This document shows, piece after piece, positions 1 through 6,564 of a stretch of DNA of 19,994 nucleotides (positions are counted from its first letter, which is position 1; every line of letters begins with the position of its first letter). Both the position numbers and the translations under genes were made by a program. This DNA comes from DATHVI01 sp035461385 (GTDB taxonomy: Bacteria > Actinomycetota > Thermoleophilia > Solirubrobacterales > 70-9), in the NCBI GenBank assembly GCA_035461385.1, contig DATHVI010000040.1, forward strand, positions 1-19,994, written 5' to 3'. The notes beneath the pieces were generated by a model. That model made no database searches. It was not told where the DNA came from and saw nothing but the letters and a program-made list of their open reading frames with translations.

Positions 1-154
1 CAAGGACGTTACCGCGAAGCTCTACGGCGGCGACGTCACCCGCAAGCGCAAGCTGCTCGAAAAGCAGAAGAAGGGCAAGAAGCGGATGAAGCAGGTCGGC
101 CAGGTCGAGGTCCCGCAGGAGGCGTTCCTGACCGTGCTCCAAGTGGACGAGTAG
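1..154 (+). CDS. lepA: Elongation factor 4 (LepA), C-terminal end only
   Basis: The window opens inside a gene whose last 50 codons (reading from base 2, TAG at 152-154) match the C-terminal domain of the ribosome back-translocating GTPase LepA/EF4. The stretch contains the family hallmarks YGGD, TRKRKLLEKQKKGKKRMKQ and VPQEAFL. This basic tail is the part of EF4 that reaches toward the tRNA and peptidyl-transferase region of the ribosome. The GTPase and other domains lie upstream of the window. The tail is intact and ends normally. LepA next to hrcA/dnaJ is a common bacterial arrangement, although here a dehydratase pair and a peroxiredoxin gene lie between them. Confidence 0.93.
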   Translation, partial: KDVTAKLYGGDVTRKRKLLEKQKKGKKRMKQVGQVEVPQEAFLTVLQVDE

Positions 155-168
155 CGACCGCCGCGCTA

Positions 169-174
169 TAGGGT
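169..174 (+). promoter_or_regulatory. -10 box of the hydratase pair (leaderless type)
   Basis: TAGGGT lies 8 bases before the ATG at 183 and fits TANNNT. With a transcription start about 7 bases downstream the mRNA would begin at or beside the start codon. No Shine-Dalgarno sequence is visible. This is inferred from spacing and from the same pattern at other genes here. Confidence 0.5.
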
Positions 175-182
175 TCGCTGCG

Positions 183-623
183 ATGCCGGTGAACACCGAC
201 GCGATCGGGAAGCGGTGGCCGGGCTCCTCGTTCGCGGTCGAGGCCGAGCGGATCAGGCGCTATGCCGACGCGATCGGCGAGCCGAGCCCGGTCCACCGGG
301 ACGCCGCGGCGGCGAGGGAGGCGGGGTTCCGCGACCTCGTCGCGCCGCCGATGTTCTGCGTCGTCTACAGCGCCCCGGCGCTCGGGCAGGCGCTGGTCGA
401 TCCCGAGGTCGAGATGAACTTCGCGGCGATGGTCCACGGCGGTCAGGAGTTCGCCTGGGGCGAGCCGGTCTGCGCGGGCGACGAGATCACCACCGATGCC
501 ACCTGCAAGGAGATCAGCGAGCGCCGCGGGATGGGGTTCTACGTCTTCGAGTCGGTCTCGCGGAACCAGGACGGCGCCGAGACCGTCCGCGGCACCTGGA
601 CGAACATCGTCCGCGGGGTCTGA
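183..623 (+). CDS. HadA-like FAS1-type dehydratase (MaoC N-terminal-like hot-dog protein)
   Basis: A 146-residue single hot-dog domain. It resembles the non-catalytic or stabilising HadA subunit of the mycobacterial FAS-II (3R)-hydroxyacyl-ACP dehydratase: an N-terminal IGKRWPG segment, then AERIRRYADAIGEPSPVH (about residues 21-38), the LVAPPMF segment and a central VHGGQEF stretch. Its partner gene starts two bases after its stop. Paired FAS1-like and MaoC-like genes usually encode a heterodimer that dehydrates 3-hydroxyacyl thioesters in fatty-acid elongation. The acyl chain length and the carrier (ACP or CoA) cannot be read from sequence. A role in acyl-CoA breakdown is the main alternative. 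Confidence 0.82.
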   Translation: MPVNTDAIGKRWPGSSFAVEAERIRRYADAIGEPSPVHRDAAAAREAGFRDLVAPPMFCVVYSAPALGQALVDPEVEMNFAAMVHGGQEFAWGEPVCAGDEITTDATCKEISERRGMGFYVFESVSRNQDGAETVRGTWTNIVRGV

Positions 624-625
624 GG

Positions 626-1033
626 ATGGCCGAGTACCGCGAGGGAGACACGCTGCCGGAGCTCCGGGTGACGCCGGACGCCGGTCTGACCAAGCGGTAC
701 GCCGAGGCGTCGGGCGATCCGAACCCGATCCACACCGACGAGGAGTTCGCGAAGCGGGTCGGGCTGCCGGGGGTGATCCTCCACGGCCTCTACACGATGG
801 CGCAGGTGGCGAGGGCCCACACCGACGCCGCCGGCGGCGACCCGCGCTCGCTGCGGCGGCTCGCGGTCCAGTTCCGCGGCATCGGTCTCCCCGAGCAGGA
901 GATCGTCGTCACCGCGACCGTCAAGGAGGCACGCGACGCCACGATCGTCACCGACGCGGTCGCCGCCCAAGGCGACCGCAAGATCATCCGCAACGCCGAG
1001 GCCGAGCTCGACCTCGGCGCCGCCGCCAGCTAG
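626..1033 (+). CDS. HadB-like MaoC dehydratase/hydratase
   Basis: A 135-residue MaoC-family hot-dog protein carrying the hydratase-2 motif: YAEASGDPNPIHTDEEFAK with the expected catalytic Asp31 and His36, followed by GLPGVILHGLYTM. It resembles mycobacterial HadB in length and in its N-terminal start (EYREGDTLPE). It most likely forms the active heterodimer with the preceding HadA-like protein, producing trans-2-enoyl thioesters. The ATG is two bases after the upstream stop, with GAGG too close to act as a standard ribosome site, so translational coupling is likely. Its TAG overlaps the stop of the convergent peroxiredoxin gene inside a CTAG, so the two genes have no space for a terminator. 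Confidence 0.85.
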   Translation: MAEYREGDTLPELRVTPDAGLTKRYAEASGDPNPIHTDEEFAKRVGLPGVILHGLYTMAQVARAHTDAAGGDPRSLRRLAVQFRGIGLPEQEIVVTATVKEARDATIVTDAVAAQGDRKIIRNAEAELDLGAAAS

Positions 1034-1629
1034 CCGGTCGACCCCTGCGCCGCGGCGGTGCGCTCGCGGAGCCAGGCGACGACGTCGGCCGCATGGCGGT
1101 CGGGCGGGAACACCGGGTAGAAGACGTGCTCGATACGCCCGTCGCCGATCACGAGCGTGTGCCGGCGCAGGAGCACCTGGCCGGCGACCTCGAGCGTCGG
1201 CAGCCGAAGCGCGTCCGTCAGCGCGAGGCGCGCGTCGGAGAGGATCGGGAACGGGAGGTCGAGGCGCGCGACGAGCTCGCGCTGGTAGCCGGTGCCCTGG
1301 GTCGATAGGCCGTAGACGGCCGCGCCCAAGTCGGCGAGCTCGGCGTGGTGGTCGCGGAACCCGCACGTCTCGGGGGTGCAGCCGCGCGCGCCCGGGATCA
1401 AGTCCCAGTCGTCGGTCAGGTCGGGCTCCCCGGGCCGCCCGGTGCGTGGGTAGGCGTAGACGATCGTCCACTCGGCCGGCTGGGCGGCGAGCGAGACCGG
1501 CTCGCCCGCGGTCGAGGGCAGGGCGATGTCGGGGACGCCGAGGCCGATCAGGTGGTCGCAGGCGCCGTCATCCTCGGGAACGGGGAGGTCGGGCGGGAGC
1601 ACCATCGGATCACGCTCGGCATCACTCAT
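1030..1629 (-). CDS. Peroxiredoxin-like redoxin (AhpC/TSA-BCP type)
   Basis: A 199-residue thioredoxin-fold protein. The core runs from LGVPDIALPSTAG (about residues 30-42) through WTIVYAYPRTGRPG to the GARGCTPETCGFRDHHAEL block with Cys84 and Cys89, the usual CTPxxC(x)FRD site of PrxQ/BCP-like peroxiredoxins. Later parts (VYGLSTQ, LPFPILSD, RHTLVI) match the family. It probably reduces peroxides with a thiol cofactor. An upstream ATG at 1674 in the same frame would add 15 residues, but it lies upstream of the predicted minus-strand promoter, so I prefer the ATG at 1629. The gene is divergent from hrcA and convergent with the hydratase pair. Confidence 0.83.
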   Translation of the reverse strand: MSDAERDPMVLPPDLPVPEDDGACDHLIGLGVPDIALPSTAGEPVSLAAQPAEWTIVYAYPRTGRPGEPDLTDDWDLIPGARGCTPETCGFRDHHAELADLGAAVYGLSTQGTGYQRELVARLDLPFPILSDARLALTDALRLPTLEVAGQVLLRRHTLVIGDGRIEHVFYPVFPPDRHAADVVAWLRERTAAAQGSTG

Positions 1630-1655
1630 CGAGGCCACAGTTTCCCGCACCCACG

Positions 1656-1661
1656 ACCCTA
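1656..1661 (-). promoter_or_regulatory. -10 box for the peroxiredoxin gene
   Basis: Reading the minus strand, TAGGGT ends 26 bases before the ATG at 1629 and predicts a 5' leader of about 20 bases. It shares bases 1660-1661 with the hrcA -10 box on the other strand. No clear -35 is visible. Confidence 0.42.
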
Positions 1662-1665
1662 AACT
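1660..1665 (+). promoter_or_regulatory. -10 box of hrcA (leaderless type)
   Basis: TAAACT sits exactly 7 bases before the ATG at 1673, the spacing expected when transcription begins on the start codon. There is no Shine-Dalgarno sequence before hrcA. No CIRCE-like TTAGCACTC-N9-GAGTGCTAA operator is present in this 43-base intergenic region. Confidence 0.55.
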
Positions 1666-1672
1666 GACCGAC

Positions 1673-2701
1673 ATGCTGAGCGAGCGCCAGCAGCGCGTGC
1701 TGCGGACCGTGGTCGAGGCCTACCTCGAGACCGGAGCGCCGGTCGGCTCGGCCGCGATCGCGGCCCGCGACGACGTCGACTGGAGCCCGTCGACGATCCG
1801 GGCCGAGCTCTCGGCGCTCGAGCGCGAGGGCTTCCTCACCCACCCCCACACCTCGGCCGGGCGGGTGCCCACCGACGCCGGCTATCGCTACTACGCCGAC
1901 GCCCTGCTGCGCTCCGGGGCGAACCTGCGCGGAGGCGAGCACCCGGGCCTCGACCTCTCGCGGATGCGCCGCGAGGTCGAGGAGGCGCTGCGCGAGACGA
2001 CCGCGGCGCTCTCCCGGGTCACCGACCTGCTCGCGGTCGCGACCGCGCCGCCTCCGTCGAGCGCGCGGATCCACAGGGTCGAGGTGCTCCGCCTCCAGGA
2101 GCGGATCGCGATGGTGGTCGTGATCGCCTCCAACGGCGCGGTCACGAAGCGCCTGTTCCGGTTCGAGCGGCCGCTCGACCCTGGGCTCGTCGAGTGGGCG
2201 TCGAGCTTCCTCAACGAGCGGCTCTCCGGCCTCGCCCTCGGGGCGAGGATGACCGGCGACCGCCTCTCCGATCCCGAGCTCGGCCCCGCCGAGTGGGAGT
2301 TCATCGCCGAGATCGAGGACGCGTTCGCCGAGCTCACCCAGGGCGCCGGCGACGACCTCTACCTCGACGGCACGGCGCGGCTGCTCTCGATCGAGCACGC
2401 GGGCGACCTGCCGCATGCCGAGGCGCTGATGGCCGAGCTGGAGCGCCGCGCGAACCTGCTGCGGGTGCTGCGCTCGCGGATCGACGAGCGCTCGGTCTTC
2501 GCCTGGATCGGCGACGAGAATCCGGCGCCCGAGCTGCGGACCGTGAGCGTCGTCGGCGCCAACTACGGTCTCGGGTACCGCAACCTCGGGACCGTCGGCG
2601 TCGTCGGGCCGCTGCGGATGGACTACGCGACGGCGATCGCCTCGGTCCGCGAGGCCGCGAGCGAGCTGTCGAAGTTCTTCGAGGACGTCTACGAGCGCTG
2701 A
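1673..2701 (+). CDS. hrcA: Heat-inducible transcription repressor HrcA
   Basis: A 342-residue HrcA. The N-terminal winged helix (about residues 1-75) shows LSERQQRVLRTVVEAYLETG, SPSTIRAELSALEREGFL and HPHTSAGRVPTDAGYRYY, the DNA-recognition wing region of the family. The remainder is the GAF-like dimerisation and regulatory domain, ending with the conserved GxVGPxRMDY segment (VVGPLRMDYATAIASV). HrcA normally represses chaperone genes at CIRCE operators and needs GroEL for full activity. It is followed 5 bases later by dnaJ. I chose ATG 1673 because it starts the conserved domain and follows a well-placed -10 box; a longer in-frame start at 1526 would run through the peroxiredoxin promoter and gene. 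Confidence 0.95.
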   Translation: MLSERQQRVLRTVVEAYLETGAPVGSAAIAARDDVDWSPSTIRAELSALEREGFLTHPHTSAGRVPTDAGYRYYADALLRSGANLRGGEHPGLDLSRMRREVEEALRETTAALSRVTDLLAVATAPPPSSARIHRVEVLRLQERIAMVVVIASNGAVTKRLFRFERPLDPGLVEWASSFLNERLSGLALGARMTGDRLSDPELGPAEWEFIAEIEDAFAELTQGAGDDLYLDGTARLLSIEHAGDLPHAEALMAELERRANLLRVLRSRIDERSVFAWIGDENPAPELRTVSVVGANYGLGYRNLGTVGVVGPLRMDYATAIASVREAASELSKFFEDVYER

Positions 2702-2706
2702 CGCCG

Positions 2707-3780
2707 ATGGCGCGCGACTACTACGAGGTCCTCGGCGTCGACCGGGGCGCCGGCTCGGACGAGATCAAGCGCGCGTTCCGCCGCGTCGCCCGCGAGCTCC
2801 ATCCGGACGTCAACAAGCACGACCCCGACGCCGAGGAGAAGTTCAAGCAGGCGGCGGAGGCGTACGAGGTCCTCTCCGATCCCGAGCGGAGGCGGACTTA
2901 TGACGCGTTCGGCCACGAGGGCCTGCGCTCGGGGGGCTGGTCGCCGCGGGCGACCGGGTTCGAGGACATCCTCTCGTCGCTGTTCGGCGAGGGGATGTTC
3001 GGCGACATCTTCGGGTCCGGCCGGTCGGCGCCGGCCTCCGGAGGTGACGTCGCCGCGGGGGTCGAGGTCACCCTCGGCGAGGTGCTGACGGGGACGAAGC
3101 GCGAGATCGCCTTCGAGGCCGTTTCGACCTGCGAGCGCTGCCGCGGCAACGGAGCCGAGCCGGAGACGCCGATTAGCACCTGCGAGACCTGCGGCGGCGC
3201 GGGGAGGGTGCAACAGGTGAGGCGGACTGCGTTCGGGCAGATGATCCAGACCGGAGCGTGCCCGACCTGCGGGGGCGCCGGGCAGATCGCCGAGCAACCG
3301 TGCGAGCGCTGCGGCGGCCGCGGCCGCGAGGTCCGCGAGCGGACCTGGGAGGTCGAGATCCCGCCGGGGATCGACTCCGGACAGCGGATCCGAATCGCCG
3401 GGGCGGGCCACGCCGGCGAGCCGGGCGGGCGCCCGGGTGACCTCTACGTCGGGGTTCGGGTCGCCGACGACCCGGATCTGCGCCGCGAGGGTCGCGACCT
3501 GATCACCGTCGCCCGGATCCAGGTGACCCAGGCGATGCTCGGCGACACCGTCACCGTGCCGACCCTCGACGGCGACCGCGAGGTCGAGGTCCCGCCCGGC
3601 GTCGGGACCGGGCACTCGATCACGCTCCGAGGGCTCGGGCTGCCGTCGCTGCGCGCGCCCGGGCGCGGCGACCAGCACGTGCTGATCGAGGTCCTGATTC
3701 CCGGCGAGCTCAGCGACGAGCAGCGCGAACTGGTCGAGCGCCTCGACCGGTCGATGCGCGCAGGCGCGCGAGAGGCGTGA
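2707..3780 (+). CDS. dnaJ: Chaperone DnaJ (class I, DnaJ2-like)
   Basis: A 357-residue Hsp40 co-chaperone that delivers substrates to DnaK and stimulates its ATPase. The J domain occupies about residues 4-68, with HPD at 32-34. A short Gly/Phe-rich linker follows (LFGEGMFGDIFGSG). The zinc region at 142-206 has all four CxxCxGxG repeats (CERCRGNG, CETCGGAG, CPTCGGAG, CERCGGRG), then the C-terminal substrate-binding beta domains. It begins 5 bases after hrcA and overlaps prmA by four bases (GTGA). Position next to hrcA, away from dnaK/grpE, matches the second DnaJ paralogue of actinobacteria; neither dnaK nor grpE is in this window. Confidence 0.95.
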   Translation: MARDYYEVLGVDRGAGSDEIKRAFRRVARELHPDVNKHDPDAEEKFKQAAEAYEVLSDPERRRTYDAFGHEGLRSGGWSPRATGFEDILSSLFGEGMFGDIFGSGRSAPASGGDVAAGVEVTLGEVLTGTKREIAFEAVSTCERCRGNGAEPETPISTCETCGGAGRVQQVRRTAFGQMIQTGACPTCGGAGQIAEQPCERCGGRGREVRERTWEVEIPPGIDSGQRIRIAGAGHAGEPGGRPGDLYVGVRVADDPDLRREGRDLITVARIQVTQAMLGDTVTVPTLDGDREVEVPPGVGTGHSITLRGLGLPSLRAPGRGDQHVLIEVLIPGELSDEQRELVERLDRSMRAGAREA

Positions 3781-4622
3781 TCCGACTCGCCGTCCGCTGC
3801 CGCCCCGAGCTCGCCGACCGCGTCCTCGCCGAGCTGATCGAGCTCGCCCCCGGCGGGATCGAGGAGGCCGAGGGGGACGGATACGTCGAGCTCGCCGTCT
3901 ACGGCGCCCCGGGAGAGCTCCCGGAGCTCCCCGACCTCGAGGCGGCGGCCGCCGACGGCCTGATCGAGGTGACGACGACCGAGATCCCCGACGACTGGGC
4001 CGACCGCTGGCGCGACTTCCACCAGCCGACCGAGGTCGGCGACGGCCGCCTCGTCGTCCAGCCCTCGTGGCTCGGCGACGGCGCCGGTCCCCGGCCCGGC
4101 CTCGCCGTGACCGTCGACCCGGGGCGAGCGTTCGGCACCGGCGCCCACGCGACCACCCGGCTCTGCCTCGAGCTGCTGCTCGAGGCCGCCGACCGCGGCG
4201 AGGCCGAGGGCCCGCTCGCCGACCTCGGGACGGGCTCCGGAGTCCTCGCGATCGTCGCCGCGAAGCTCGGCTTCGGTCCGGTGACCGGCGTCGACAGCGA
4301 GCCGGCGGCGCTCGATGCCGCACGCGCGAACGCGGCCGCGAACGGGGTCGAGATCGAGCTCCGCCGCCTCGACCTTCGCCGCGACCCGCCTCCGGCCGTG
4401 CCGACGATCGTCGCCAACCTCACCGCGCCGCTGCTCGAGGAGGTCGCCGCCCGGATCGCCGAGCCGCCGCGGATGATGATCTGCTCGGGGTTGCTCGCGG
4501 GCGAGGCCGGCGAAGCCGCCGCTGTCCTCGCCGCCGCCGGCCTCGCGGTCGCCGAGCGCCGGGTGTCGGGCGACTGGGCGGCGCTGCGCCTCCGGCGCGG
4601 CTCCGCCGGGCGCAGGGGATAG
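3777..4622 (+). CDS. prmA: Ribosomal protein L11 methyltransferase PrmA
   Basis: A 281-residue class I SAM-dependent methyltransferase. An N-terminal recognition domain (about 1-95) precedes the catalytic fold with PrmA marks: DWADRWRDFHQP, PGRAFGTGAHATTRLCLELL and the SAM loop DLGTGSGVLAI. The family's usual VANIL motif appears as VANLTAPLL. It trimethylates residues of ribosomal protein L11. The start is a GTG overlapping the dnaJ stop as GTGA, implying translational coupling. hrcA-dnaJ-prmA is a conserved order in Gram-positive bacteria. The frequently following rsmE is missing and a membrane-protein gene takes its place. Confidence 0.93.
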   Translation: MIRLAVRCRPELADRVLAELIELAPGGIEEAEGDGYVELAVYGAPGELPELPDLEAAAADGLIEVTTTEIPDDWADRWRDFHQPTEVGDGRLVVQPSWLGDGAGPRPGLAVTVDPGRAFGTGAHATTRLCLELLLEAADRGEAEGPLADLGTGSGVLAIVAAKLGFGPVTGVDSEPAALDAARANAAANGVEIELRRLDLRRDPPPAVPTIVANLTAPLLEEVAARIAEPPRMMICSGLLAGEAGEAAAVLAAAGLAVAERRVSGDWAALRLRRGSAGRRG

Positions 4623-4625
4623 TGT
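4620..4625 (+). promoter_or_regulatory. -10 box of the DUF2269 gene, built on the prmA stop codon
   Basis: TAGTGT ends 6 bases before the ATG at 4632. Its first three bases are the TAG stop of prmA, so one sequence ends one gene and probably starts the next transcript. Spacing implies leaderless or near-leaderless mRNA. Confidence 0.48.
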
Positions 4626-4631
4626 TCGCGC

Positions 4632-5126
4632 ATGCCCGTCGCCGCGGTCGAGTTCTACGACGTGATCAGGTGGCTGCACATCACCGCGGTCGTGGTCGCC
4701 TTCGGGCCGACCTTCGCCTTCGGCGTCTACCTGGCGATCGCGCAGCGCAGCGACACTCGCAGCGTCCCGGTGATGATCGAGGCGACGATCGCGGTCAACC
4801 GCAGCCTGGTCACGTTCGGCGCGATCCTCGTCTTCGCCACCGGGATCTACCTGACGATCGACCGCTTCAGCTTCGGTGACGTGTTCGTCAACGTAGGGAT
4901 GATCGGGGTGATCGTGCTGATCGGGGTCGTGCACGCATTCTTCATCCCCAACGACCGCAAGGCGGCGGAGCTCGCGCGGCGGGACATCGGGAGCGCCGGC
5001 GCGGGGGAGATCAAGCTGAGCGCGGAGTTCGCGCGCCGCAGCGCCCGCAGCGCCCAGGTCGGGATCGCCGCCGGCCTCGCGATCGTCGTGATCATCTACT
5101 TCATGACCGCGAAGCCCTTCCTCTAG
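4632..5126 (+). CDS. DUF2269-family integral membrane protein
   Basis: A 164-residue hydrophobic protein with four predicted membrane segments at about residues 12-36, 58-76, 86-105 and 142-159. A polar loop, mixed-charge and Arg-rich, lies between the last two (about 106-141). The RWLHITAVVVAFGPTFAFGVY start, with a His inside the first helix, is typical of DUF2269 and related small membrane proteins of unknown function. Some such proteins have been compared with haem-binding CopD-like folds, but I cannot demonstrate haem ligation here. It has its own putative promoter and is followed by a strong hairpin, so it may be a separate transcription unit. Confidence 0.75.
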   Translation: MPVAAVEFYDVIRWLHITAVVVAFGPTFAFGVYLAIAQRSDTRSVPVMIEATIAVNRSLVTFGAILVFATGIYLTIDRFSFGDVFVNVGMIGVIVLIGVVHAFFIPNDRKAAELARRDIGSAGAGEIKLSAEFARRSARSAQVGIAAGLAIVVIIYFMTAKPFL

Positions 5127-5130
5127 GACG

Positions 5131-5188
5131 CTCGCGCCTGGCGCGAGTGCGGGCTTCGGGGGAAATGGTCCCAACCCCGCACTCGTGC
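5131..5188 (+). terminator. Two overlapping, mutually exclusive hairpins between DUF2269 and murI
   Basis: Hairpin A pairs CTCGCGCC (5131-5138) with GGCGCGAG (5140-5147). Hairpin B pairs GCGCGAGTGCGGG (5141-5153) with CCCGCACTCGTGC (5176-5188): 13 base pairs with one G-T wobble and a 22-base loop. Bases 5141-5147 belong to both, so only one can form at a time. There is no U-tract. It may be a terminator for the membrane-protein gene or a leader structure for murI, whose GTG starts 13 bases after hairpin B. Confidence 0.42.
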
Positions 5189-5201
5189 GACGCTCCGATT
5201 T

Positions 5202-6050
5202 GTGACCACCATCGACCACTCGCTGCCGATCGCCGTCTTCGACTCCGGGGTCGGCGGCCTGACCGTCCTCCACGAGCTGCTCGTCTCGCTGCCGGAGGAG
5301 GACTACGTCTACCTCGGCGACGACGCCGAGTTCCCGTACGGCGCGAAGCGCCCCGACGAGCTTCGCGCCTGCGTCGAGCGCAGCGCCCGGTTCCTCCTCG
5401 GCCGGGGCGCAAAGCTGCTCGTCGTCGCCTGCAACTCGGCGGCGACCGCGGGCCTCGATCGCGCACGCGCGATCGCGGCCGAGCAGGGAGTCGAGGTCGT
5501 CTCGGTGATCGAGCCCGAGGCCGAGATCGCCGCCGCGATCACCGACTCCGGCCGGGTCGGGGTCCTCGCCACGGTCGCCACGGTCGAGGGCGGCGCCTAC
5601 CTGCGCGCGCTCGGCGCCCAGCACCGAGAGCTCACCGTCACCCAGGTCGAGGCCCCCGACCTGGCGGCGATCATCCAACGCGGCTTCCCGTTCTCGCAGG
5701 CGGTGGTCCAGAAGGCGCGCGGCTACTGCGCGCCGCTCCAACGGGCCGGGGTCGACACGGTGATCCTCGGCTGCACCCACTTTCCGCTCGTCGCCCCGAT
5801 GCTTCAGCGGATCCTCGGCCGCGACGTCCGCCTCGTCACCGCTGGCCACGCGGTCGCCGCGCGGGCTCAGCGGATCCTCGACGAGCGCGGGCTTGCGGCC
5901 CGGGCGCGCGGCGAAGGCTCCTACCGGTTCCTGTGCACAGGCGACCCGGAGGCGTTCCGTGAGCTCGGGACCCGGTTCCTGCAGATGCCGCTCGGCGAGG
6001 TCGAGCAGGTGGAGCTCGCGCCCGGCGCCGAACCAAACCGCGATCGCTGA
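5202..6050 (+). CDS. murI: Glutamate racemase
   Basis: A 282-residue cytoplasmic racemase that interconverts L- and D-glutamate for peptidoglycan. The signature FDSGVGGLTV carries Asp14. The two catalytic cysteines are Cys77 in VVACNSAAT and Cys191 in GCTHFPLV. The length is normal. GTG 5202 is chosen because the frame contains no ATG, GTG, TTG or CTG between it and an in-frame stop at 5124-5126. No Shine-Dalgarno sequence and no TANNNT box precede it, so it is probably read from upstream or from an unrecognised promoter. A hairpin overlaps its stop codon. Confidence 0.94.
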   Translation: MTTIDHSLPIAVFDSGVGGLTVLHELLVSLPEEDYVYLGDDAEFPYGAKRPDELRACVERSARFLLGRGAKLLVVACNSAATAGLDRARAIAAEQGVEVVSVIEPEAEIAAAITDSGRVGVLATVATVEGGAYLRALGAQHRELTVTQVEAPDLAAIIQRGFPFSQAVVQKARGYCAPLQRAGVDTVILGCTHFPLVAPMLQRILGRDVRLVTAGHAVAARAQRILDERGLAARARGEGSYRFLCTGDPEAFRELGTRFLQMPLGEVEQVELAPGAEPNRDR

Positions 6051-6060
6051 CGGATCGCGG
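6038..6060 (+). terminator. Hairpin over the murI stop codon
   Basis: CCGCGATC (6038-6045) and GATCGCGG (6053-6060) form a perfect 8-base-pair stem with a 7-base loop containing the TGA at 6048-6050. There is no T-run, as is common for actinobacterial terminators. The next gene has its own promoter box, which supports a transcription end here. Confidence 0.45.
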
Positions 6061-6100
6061 CGTGTGGCCGCCCGCGGCCTCCGTGCTCCGGCGCGGGGGC

Positions 6101-6106
6101 TACCCT
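6101..6106 (+). promoter_or_regulatory. -10 box of the YqeY gene (leaderless type)
   Basis: TACCCT ends 8 bases before the ATG at 6115. No ribosome binding site lies between. Same pattern as at 169, 1660, 4620, 9938 and 15515. Confidence 0.5.
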
Positions 6107-6114
6107 TAGCGCCG

Positions 6115-6552
6115 ATGGCCGAGACGGTGCTCGAGCGCGTGCAGAGCGACACACGCGATGCGATGAAGGCCGGCGAGCGCGAGCTCGTCGGCACGCTCCG
6201 GATGGTCTCGAACGCGCTCCAGGCCGAGCACAAGGAGGGGAAGGGCGATGAGGTCGCGGTCCTGCGCCGGGAGCGAAAGCGCCGGCTCGAGGCCGCTCAG
6301 GCGTACCGCGACGGCGGCAGCGAGGAGCGTGCCGCGGCGGAGGAGGGCGAGGCGGCGGTGATCGAGCGCTACCTGCCGGCGGAGCTCTCCGAAGGCGAGC
6401 TCGGCGAGCTGGTCGACCGGGCGATCGAGGAGACCGGGGCGTCCGGGCCACAGGACATCGGCAAGGTGATGGGCACGGTGATGCCGAAGGTCGGCGGCCG
6501 CGCCGACGGAGGGCGCGTGAGCGCCGTGGTCAAAGAGCGGCTCAGCGGCTGA
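6115..6552 (+). CDS. GatB/YqeY domain protein
   Basis: A 145-residue YqeY-like protein. An alpha-helical front half contains LRMVSNALQ and LRRERKRRLEAAQAYRDGG, and the tail shows the family's ERYLPAELSEGEL, DIGKVMGTVMPKVGGRADG and the final VKERL. The fold resembles the C-terminal tRNA-binding domain of the GatB amidotransferase subunit. Free-standing YqeY proteins are presumed to act on or near tRNA, but no definite reaction is established. It starts the apparent unit YqeY-phoH-ybeY-era; phoH follows after 12 bases. The longer in-frame start at 5893 lies inside murI and is rejected. Confidence 0.9.
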   Translation: MAETVLERVQSDTRDAMKAGERELVGTLRMVSNALQAEHKEGKGDEVAVLRRERKRRLEAAQAYRDGGSEERAAAEEGEAAVIERYLPAELSEGELGELVDRAIEETGASGPQDIGKVMGTVMPKVGGRADGGRVSAVVKERLSG

Positions 6553-6564
6553 GCCGGGAGCAAC

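Noticed and set aside
1526..1672. A 49-residue N-terminal extension of HrcA.
   Set aside because: It lies antisense to the peroxiredoxin gene, crosses the shared promoter, and is not part of the HrcA family.
5145..5184. GAGTGC...GCACTC inverted repeat, considered as a CIRCE operator because hrcA is nearby.
   Set aside because: The arms are in the opposite order from CIRCE (GCACTC...GAGTGC), the spacer is 22 bases instead of 9, and the TTA/TAA flanks are missing.
3444..6233. A 929-codon open frame on the minus strand, and other long minus-strand frames (for example 12839-14905 and 16410-18884).
   Set aside because: They are out-of-frame shadows of recognised genes in GC-rich DNA, have low-complexity composition, and show no known domain.
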